Shown piece by piece: positions 17,336-22,126 of a stretch of 22,126 nt of DNA. The position numbers and the translations under genes were made by a program. This stretch comes from Pyronema omphalodes (lineage: Eukaryota; Ascomycota; Pezizomycetes; Pezizales; Pyronemataceae), in contig JAJJXM010000179.1 of the NCBI GenBank assembly GCA_024516155.1, forward strand, positions 1-22,126, written 5' to 3'. The first letter of the stretch is position 1; every line of letters starts with the position of its first letter. The notes below the pieces were generated by a model. The model made no database searches. It was not told the DNA's origin and was given only the letters and a program-made list of their open reading frames with translations.

Positions 17336-17616
17336 AGTTCGGCTCCCCCCCCCACCCAGCTACAGCCACAACCACACGGATATCCTCAGATTTTTGTGCG
17401 GCATCGTCTTCAGCTCACTCAAATTACCTAGTCGCCGCGGCTTCAGATCAGGTCCCCTCGTTGTGGTCGTGCAAACGGTGAAGGCAGAGACTCGGACCCT
17501 GCAGCAGCCCCCCGACTGAGGCATCCATCAACACCCCACCACCACAACCATCTCTCTCGTCGAACTCCACATCATCTCTATCTCTAGAAGCCCTCTCCTT
17601 ATCATCTCAGGCACCG
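17335..17616 (+). promoter_or_regulatory. 5' UTR of LINE2
   Basis: About 280 bp, C-rich, starting with runs of C and CCACC motifs, without a coherent open frame. In LINEs this segment carries the internal promoter; no specific box is recognisable here. The exact 5' junction is uncertain by some 20 bp. Confidence 0.45.
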
Positions 17617-19041
17617 ATGGGCCCCCGATCCTCAGTGGCGAGGAAGAAACCGATCCCCCCCAACAAACACCCCCTCATGGCGGCCTCCCTCGGCAGCCAC
17701 GCCAGCGCAGAGCCGCACGGCGCACGTGACACCAATGACGAAATGTACCTGGACTCCTCTGAATTAAGCGAAATGGAAGACGCGTCTCCCACTCCCTCGC
17801 CAATTCGCCGCACCGCCACTCCCGAGCCGACCCCCAGAAACAGAGCCCCCCCGATCACGTCCCCGCGCACACAACAGACCATTCTCCTACGGGACACGCC
17901 CGCCCTGACCGTCAACCCACTCAAACGAACCGCTCCGTCCACTACCGACGCCTCCTCCGAAGGTGCCCTCGTGTACGAATCCAGGATTGCAGACGCTCTC
18001 CAGACCTCCCGAACCAAACGCCGCACCGACACGATGACCCTACCCGTTACCATCGCCGAGCGCCTCCTATCAGCAGTAGCCACCTACGCCGACGGCGCTC
18101 GTGAGACCGACCGCCACACGAACGAACGAATCACAAAGGCATTCCGTACGATGGACAGGGACAGAGCAATCATGCTCGAAACCCAAGACATGCTACGGAC
18201 TCTGGTCCCAAACTACAAGCCCTCAGCCCCGAAAGAACCCTCCCCCCTCCCCAATTCCCCCGACACTGCCCAATTCGCTGCCCTCATTAACTACTGGAAG
18301 ACCCGCTGCTTTGCAGCCGAGGAAGCCCTCACCAAAAATAACATCCCCGTACCCCCCTCCCCCGTATTTCCCCCCCCCCCCCCACAAGTGAAGCGGCCTG
18401 GACAGGCCCCAATGTCGCTGGTAGGCTATTCAACGACAACCGACAAAACGCCGCCAACAGAAAGAACCCCGCCCTTGCATCCTCCTCACCCAACCCCCCC
18501 GCCCCCCCGTAGAAACCCCCCCAAAGAACCAAACCCCCGCCCCGTGAGCGTCGTTATCCCATGCCCCGAGCCCGAAAACCTTACGGACGATACCAAAGTC
18601 CAGGTAGGCAATATGATCAACCGGGCGCTACGTGACGCAGAAGCTCCCTCCCACATCAATGTGGTAACCGTTCGGAAAAGTCCCAGCGGAAGCCTCATCC
18701 TGACCTTCCCCCCCAACAACACCCAAAGTGAAGTCACTCAATTCTTACCCGTGATGCACGAGGCCGCACAGTCTGTGCATATGACCCTTAACAACCCCCG
18801 CATAGCTGAAAAGTGGCACAAATTATCTGTCCACAGCATTCCCCTTGACGTCTTCCCTGACACCCCCGACGGTATGATAGCCCTTCAAGCTGAGATAGAG
18901 CGCAACAACGCCGTACACCTTACCCAACCCCCCAGATATATTACACACCCCGACAAAAGAATTGACAGGACGGCCTCCAGCGTGATGATTGCGCTAACCT
19001 CTGCTGATAACGCCCGAAGGCTCAAACGCACGAAGGTAATC

Positions 19042-19407
19042 ATCCGGTATGAGCGGGGACGGAACGGCGTGGAGCAAGGTGGCTTGAAAAAAAAAAAAAA
19101 AAAAAAAAAAAAGATATAAAGGGGGACGTACGCGGGGAAGGCAGGAGGATACCAAACGCCGGGAAGGGTGATTTGGGGAGCGCACAGGGCTCAACGACAC
19201 AACAACGAGAAGGATCAGAGAAGGAGAAGGAGAAGGCAGGAAGGCGGCTACACCCTGACAACAGCATGATCGCTCCGAGGCGTTCTCGGTGACCCTGGAA
19301 GTAACATTCCAGGGTTAACAATGTACATAGTTAGCATCCGCCATAACCGTAGGGTTAGATGCGTGTATGAAATAAAAAAAAAAAAAAAAAAAAAATCCGG
19401 TATGAGC
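19042..19407. repeat. 13-bp target-site duplication ATCCGGTATGAGC
   Basis: Exact copies lie at 19042-19054 and 19395-19407, each ORF1 in-frame codons. The first A of the right copy cannot be told from the A tail, so the length is 12 or 13 bp. Confidence 0.9.
19055..19394 (+). mobile_element. Short poly(A)-tailed retroposon (SINE-like or 5'-truncated LINE end), 340 bp
   Basis: Bounded by the 13-bp duplication and ending in about 21 A (19374-19394) after GTATGAAAT. A second A run of 26 (19087-19112) sits only 32 bp from its start, so a short head joins a longer body through poly(A), as in a dimeric or template-switched retrocopy. Near the 3' end two hairpins follow each other: CCGAG/CTCGG (19275-19289) and the perfect CCCTGGAA/TTCCAGGG (19293-19314). 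Such stems are often bound by LINE reverse transcriptases. I see no convincing pol III A and B boxes, so a tRNA-derived SINE cannot be claimed. It could be the 3' end of an unseen LINE. The frames inside it are meaningless. Confidence 0.75.
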
Positions 19408-19770
19408 CTCGCAAGGTCACCGAGTATCACTCGGCCCGACCAACCGACCAGTGCCGCCGTTGCCTCCGCTTCGGCCACCACCACGCCATCTGCCCAAACA
19501 CCGCAAGCCCAGTGTGCGCTCTCTGGGCCGAACCCCACCCAACTGATCTCCACCGCTGCCCAGAATGCCCCACCCGAGCCGGCAAAAGCTGTGCCCACTC
19601 CCCTCCCAAATGCTTCAACTGCACATCCGAGCAACAGAGTGATGTGAACCAACCGGCATTCCATCCTAAATGACCTGTAAGACTCGCGATAGTGAGAGCA
19701 TCATGGGAAAAAACTCGATCCACCCGCCCAACCCTGCCCGACCAACACGCTGACTCCGCTATGATCACTG

Positions 19771-21169
19771 ATGCATAGACAGGAAAAATCAGCAGCCACC
19801 ATAAATATCATATCCCACAATATTAACAGGACCAGTAACGCTCTAAACACACTGCTAAATTCCGCTGACCCCACAGCGGATATAATCCTCATCCAAGAAG
19901 CAAACATAAGAGACCCTCGTTTTGTAATGACCCACCCAAACTTCATCACCATCCACCCCCCTGCCCATAATGGCGCAACTGTCAGGATGGCGGCGTACGT
20001 GACCCGCCTAAACCCCTTCCTCCACGTCACCCCCCGCCCTGACATTTGCCCTGACCCCGACATCCAGATCCTGGAGGTACAAACTCCACTCATCCCCTCC
20101 TTCTACCTTATCAACATCTACAACGAATGGGACCCCCAAACGCAACTATACACCATTCCGAGATCCCTAACCCCCCTTTCCCTACCCAATCGATGCGTTA
20201 TCACAGGAGATATGAACGCCCACCACCCCTTATGGAACAGCCACCTCAAACGCATTGCCCGAGCGGATGAGTTAGTGAACCTGATCGAGAACCAAGGATG
20301 GCATCTGGCAAACACCCCGGATACACCAACCTACCACTTCCAGACAGGCCGTGGATCATCAGTCCTCGATCTAACTCTCTCCTCCCCGGCAATGCATGAA
20401 GAAGTACAAAACTGGTGTGTGGACGAAGAAGCCACAACGGGCTCAGACCACGAAGTTGTGCGTTTCCAGATTCGATCTCAACACCCAGATGTGGACTACA
20501 TCAACCTCACCCCTCGACTGAATTGGAAACGCACAAACTGGGATGAGTTCGCAGAAGCCCTCACGAAACTCTCCTCCAACCTCAACCCCCAATGGAGAAT
20601 ACTCCAACAATACCCAACCCACGCCAACCTAGACGAATGGGCAGCCTCGCTTCAGCTCACAATCCAACAAGCTGCCCAATCCTCGACCCCGATGATCCAA
20701 CACTCCCCCCGAGCAAAGAGATGGTGGACCCCGGAGCTTCGTGAAACCAAGAAACTCATGACACAAGCTCGCAAGAGGTGGAAACAACGAAGAAGCGAGA
20801 TGCACCTCGAGGAGTACCGAACCGCTCGCAACGCCCACTTCAGAGCCGTACGCCACGCCAAAGACAGGCTCTGGAGGGAATACCTGAGCCAGGCCAAAGG
20901 AGAAGACATATGGGCGGCGTTTCGGTACACTAACCCCCGCCGAGCTCAACTCACCCCCCCTCTCACATCCACAGCGAACGGCATAACCACCGTCCATGCA
21001 GACTCCCAGGGGAAAGTATCCGCCCTCCAAGCCCTCTTCCCTCCCCCCTCGTCCTCCCCCTCCTCTACCCCCCCCCCCCCCCCAAACCCGCAGCCCCTTG
21101 CCATGGCCTACCTTCTCTGAAAGAGAAGTAGCACAGGCGATCCTCTCCGTCTCTCCGAAGAAAGCCCCA
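19771..21169 (+). pseudogene. LINE2 ORF2: AP-type endonuclease and start of reverse transcriptase; frameshift and truncation
   Basis: ATG 19771 lies 97 bp after ORF1. The first ~220 residues form an exonuclease-endonuclease-phosphatase fold with its active-site motifs: ISHNINR, I-L-I-Q-E-A, N-I-Y-N-E-W, T-G-D-M-N-A-H-H, V-L-D-L-T-L-S and G-S-D-H-E-V. This enzyme nicks target DNA to prime reverse transcription. A basic, Trp-rich linker follows. The frame is lost at a run of 16 C (21068-21083), after which the +1 frame gives WPTFSEREVAQAILSVSPKKAP. That is the usual entry to LINE RT, before the G-P-D-G-I motif. The next codon belongs to the B' LTR. The homopolymer slip may be a real mutation or a sequencing error. 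Otherwise the gene looks young. Confidence 0.85.
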
Positions 21170-21494
21170 TGTCAGAATCCGGCTACACACGGTCGACAGG
21201 CGATACAACCGTCGGATTGCTATGCAATCGGGTTCGGCTCTGGACTTCTAGGTGAGTTAGTCACGGGCTCAGGCAGTACTTACCTTGTACACAGGATGTC
21301 CCTGCAGCGTTGCCTCTGATAGGATCGTCGGATGGAGATCTGGGTGGGAGGATAGGTGGGTATTTGGGATGGGTAAGTATGTTGGGATGGGCTGGGTTTT
21401 CGGTCACGGTTTAGATGATAGAACTGTAGTGTGTAGATAGATTGTGTAGATAGATAATTGATTGCGTACTAGACTAATGAAATACAAATGTCCC

Positions 21495-21502
21495 CTTATA
21501 TA
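21495..21502 (-). promoter_or_regulatory. TATA box of the Gypsy B' LTR
   Basis: TATATAAG on the minus strand, followed in the element's direction by a stretch resembling that of the Gypsy B LTR (ATTGATTGCGT). Confidence 0.5.
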
Positions 21503-21605
21503 CCTGTGTCCCTGTGCTCATGTGATTTCCCAACTTATCTGACCCGCAGATATTCCATCCATCATGAGACACCCTTCGCTCCACTGTGACTCCCAAAACC
21601 TAACT

Positions 21606-21712
21606 AAAACACAATACAAACATAAACCAAAACATAATACAAAACATAAGCAAAACATAATACAAAACATAAGCAAAACACAATACAAAACATAAGCAAG
21701 ACATAATCCAAA
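21606..21712. repeat. ~23-bp minisatellite in U3 of the Gypsy B' LTR
   Basis: About four units of AAAACATAATACAAAACATAAGC with small variations, replacing the 61-bp array of the Gypsy B LTR. Confidence 0.75.
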
Positions 21713-21807
21713 CCTCGAGGAAACCCTCCTCGTTCCACCCCGCACTTACCCCCTTGTCCTCGCTTAACCCTAACTCCTCTCGCCTAGCCCTAGCTCCACC
21801 TCTTCGC

Positions 21808-22126
21808 TTAAACCCTAACTGTGACGTACGCCATCCCCAGCGTCACACCCACGAACCACAGCCCAGCTGTGGTCACAATCCCTCCTAGAAGCATATCCCT
21901 AGCGGTTCGTGACAGTAGCTCCCCCCTCCAGGCCGAGACTCCGACGAGGCTTGTCTGGGGTTCCTCATGGGGACGAGGTCGGGGTTGTCGCTGCCGACGG
22001 CGATTGCGGTTTCTGGCGGCGGCATCTGCCGGATAGTCGTTGGCGGCGGGGAGAGTCTCCTCCGAAACCAGTGCTGGAGTGCTCTGGCAACGAGGGCCCC
22101 TCGAATGGCGGTGGGGTGTGGGTCGG
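21808..22126 (-). CDS. C-terminal part of the Gypsy B' third ORF (membrane-anchored), partial
   Basis: The minus strand is open from the window edge to TAA at 21808-21810 (106 codons). It encodes a polar, Pro/Ala-containing stretch, an Arg-rich cluster (RNRNRRRQRQPRPRPH), then GVSAWRGELLSRTARDM and a hydrophobic helix LLGGIVTTAGLWFVGVTLGM. Over the last ~39 residues 22 match the Gypsy B tail, and at least nine of those matches use different codons. The helix is encoded inside the LTR, and WRGE is the polypurine tract. The N-terminal part is outside the window. Confidence 0.65.
   Translation of the reverse strand, partial: RPTPHRHSRGPRCQSTPALVSEETLPAANDYPADAAARNRNRRRQRQPRPRPHEEPQTSLVGVSAWRGELLSRTARDMLLGGIVTTAGLWFVGVTLGMAYVTVRV
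21915..21929 (-). promoter_or_regulatory. Polypurine tract of Gypsy B'
   Basis: The minus strand reads GGAGGGGGG (21929-21921), then AGCTAC, directly before the LTR start TGTCAC. It is equivalent to 8886-8896. Confidence 0.75.

Larger units (their letters stand above)
17617..19673 (+). pseudogene. LINE2 ORF1 (Gag-like, CCHC knuckles), split by a 340-bp retroposon
   Basis: ATG 17617 opens a frame that is clean to the insertion at 19055. The insertion adds an early stop. Directly after the right target duplication the same protein resumes in frame at 19395 and ends at TGA 19671-19673. Leaving out the insert and one duplication copy, the reading is 567 residues. Layout: Pro/Ser/Thr-rich disordered head (to about residue 150), an acidic/basic helical part, a long poly-Pro linker, an RRM-like domain with K-W-H-K-L-S-V-H-S-I-P, then knuckles. 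The first, C-x2-C-x4-H-x4-C (about 19457-19498), is intact. The second reads C-A-L-W where Cys is expected, so it has lost a zinc ligand. A third Cys cluster follows. The protein binds LINE RNA in the RNP. Confidence 0.82.
17335..21169 (+). mobile_element. LINE2: Tad-like LINE with ORF1 and ORF2, cut in reverse transcriptase by Gypsy B'
   Basis: A C-rich 5' UTR begins at about 17335 inside Gypsy C protease. ORF1 (17617-19673) and ORF2 (19771 onward, AP endonuclease then the start of RT) follow. The RT reading stops at 21169, where the B' LTR starts. ORF1 contains a separate 340-bp retroposon. The 5' end looks full length because a 5' UTR and both ORF starts are present. The 3' end is outside the window. 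Confidence 0.8.
21170..21914 (-). repeat. 3' LTR of Gypsy B' (745 bp)
   Basis: On the minus strand it runs from TGTCACGAACC (21914) to CCGGATTCTGACA (21170), with perfect TGTCA/TGACA ends. It shares TCAGAATCCG at the outer end and the boundary next to the polypurine tract with the Gypsy B LTR. Most of U3 between them has diverged or carries different minisatellites. Telomere-like AACCCTAAC and TAGCCCTAGC motifs occur near 21770-21820. Confidence 0.8.
21170..22126 (-). mobile_element. Gypsy B': second B-family copy, 3' end only
   Basis: The LTR (21170-21914), polypurine tract (21921-21929) and third-ORF tail match the layout of Gypsy B in the same minus orientation. It entered LINE2 RT; CCCCA (21165-21169) is the predicted target duplication. 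It cannot be the other LTR of Gypsy B, because the polypurine tract again lies on its right side, as for a 3' LTR. The rest lies beyond the window. Confidence 0.8.

Noticed and set aside
19055..19112. Poly-lysine end of LINE2 ORF1
   Set aside because: The lysines are the translated A26 run of the inserted retroposon; the real ORF1 resumes at 19395.
19055..19394. tRNA-derived SINE with pol III promoter
   Set aside because: No stretch matches the A and B box consensus well enough.
8106..21914. The LTRs at 8106 and 21170 as the two ends of a single element
   Set aside because: Both have the polypurine tract on the right, so both are 3' LTRs of minus-strand elements, and their U3 regions differ strongly. 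They are two copies of one family.

Overview
The window reads as transposon-packed DNA from a filamentous fungus. The reasons are chromodomain-bearing Ty3/Gypsy elements (chromoviruses), Tad-like LINEs with CCHC-knuckle ORF1 proteins and an AP-type endonuclease, and CCCTAA-type telomere-like motifs. The genus cannot be named from the sequence. I find no host gene, tRNA or rRNA that I can support; every convincing coding region belongs to a mobile element.

Layout. 1-667: a broken Gag fragment on the minus strand, bounded by a 25-bp inverted repeat. 668-1858: non-coding DNA with a telomere-like ~32-bp degenerate array and GATA-rich palindromes. 1859-3524: two blocks of TTTAAACACC/GGTGTTTAAA repeats around a ~620-bp core, resembling a foldback element. 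About 3525-8105: Gypsy A (+), old and riddled with stops, cut inside integrase. 8106-11679: the 3' part of Gypsy B (-): 3' LTR, polypurine tract, a third ORF and integrase with chromodomain. 11680 to about 17335: Gypsy C (+): probable 5' LTR, leader, Gag and protease. LINE1, an ORF1-only retroposon, sits in the leader of C (12935-14713) with a 12-bp target duplication. About 17335-21169: LINE2 (+), ORF1 and the endonuclease part of ORF2. Its ORF1 is split by a 340-bp poly(A)-tailed retroposon with a 13-bp target duplication. 21170-22126: the 3' LTR end of a second B-family copy (B', -).

Logic. The elements are nested: A is interrupted by B, B by C, C by LINE2, and LINE2 by B'. Coding decay follows this order. 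A has at least six stops and a lost protease motif, while LINE2 has only an insertion and a homopolymer frameshift. If this is right, the missing halves should lie to the right of the window in the order B', LINE2, C, B, A.

The most unusual item is the third ORF of the B family. Its start codon overlaps the pol stop (TAATG). It has a Cys/His-rich N-terminal region, a Pro-rich middle and an Arg-rich stretch. It ends in one predicted transmembrane helix whose codons run through the polypurine tract into the 3' LTR. The B and B' copies keep the amino acids of this tail while differing at many synonymous positions, so it looks like a selected membrane protein.
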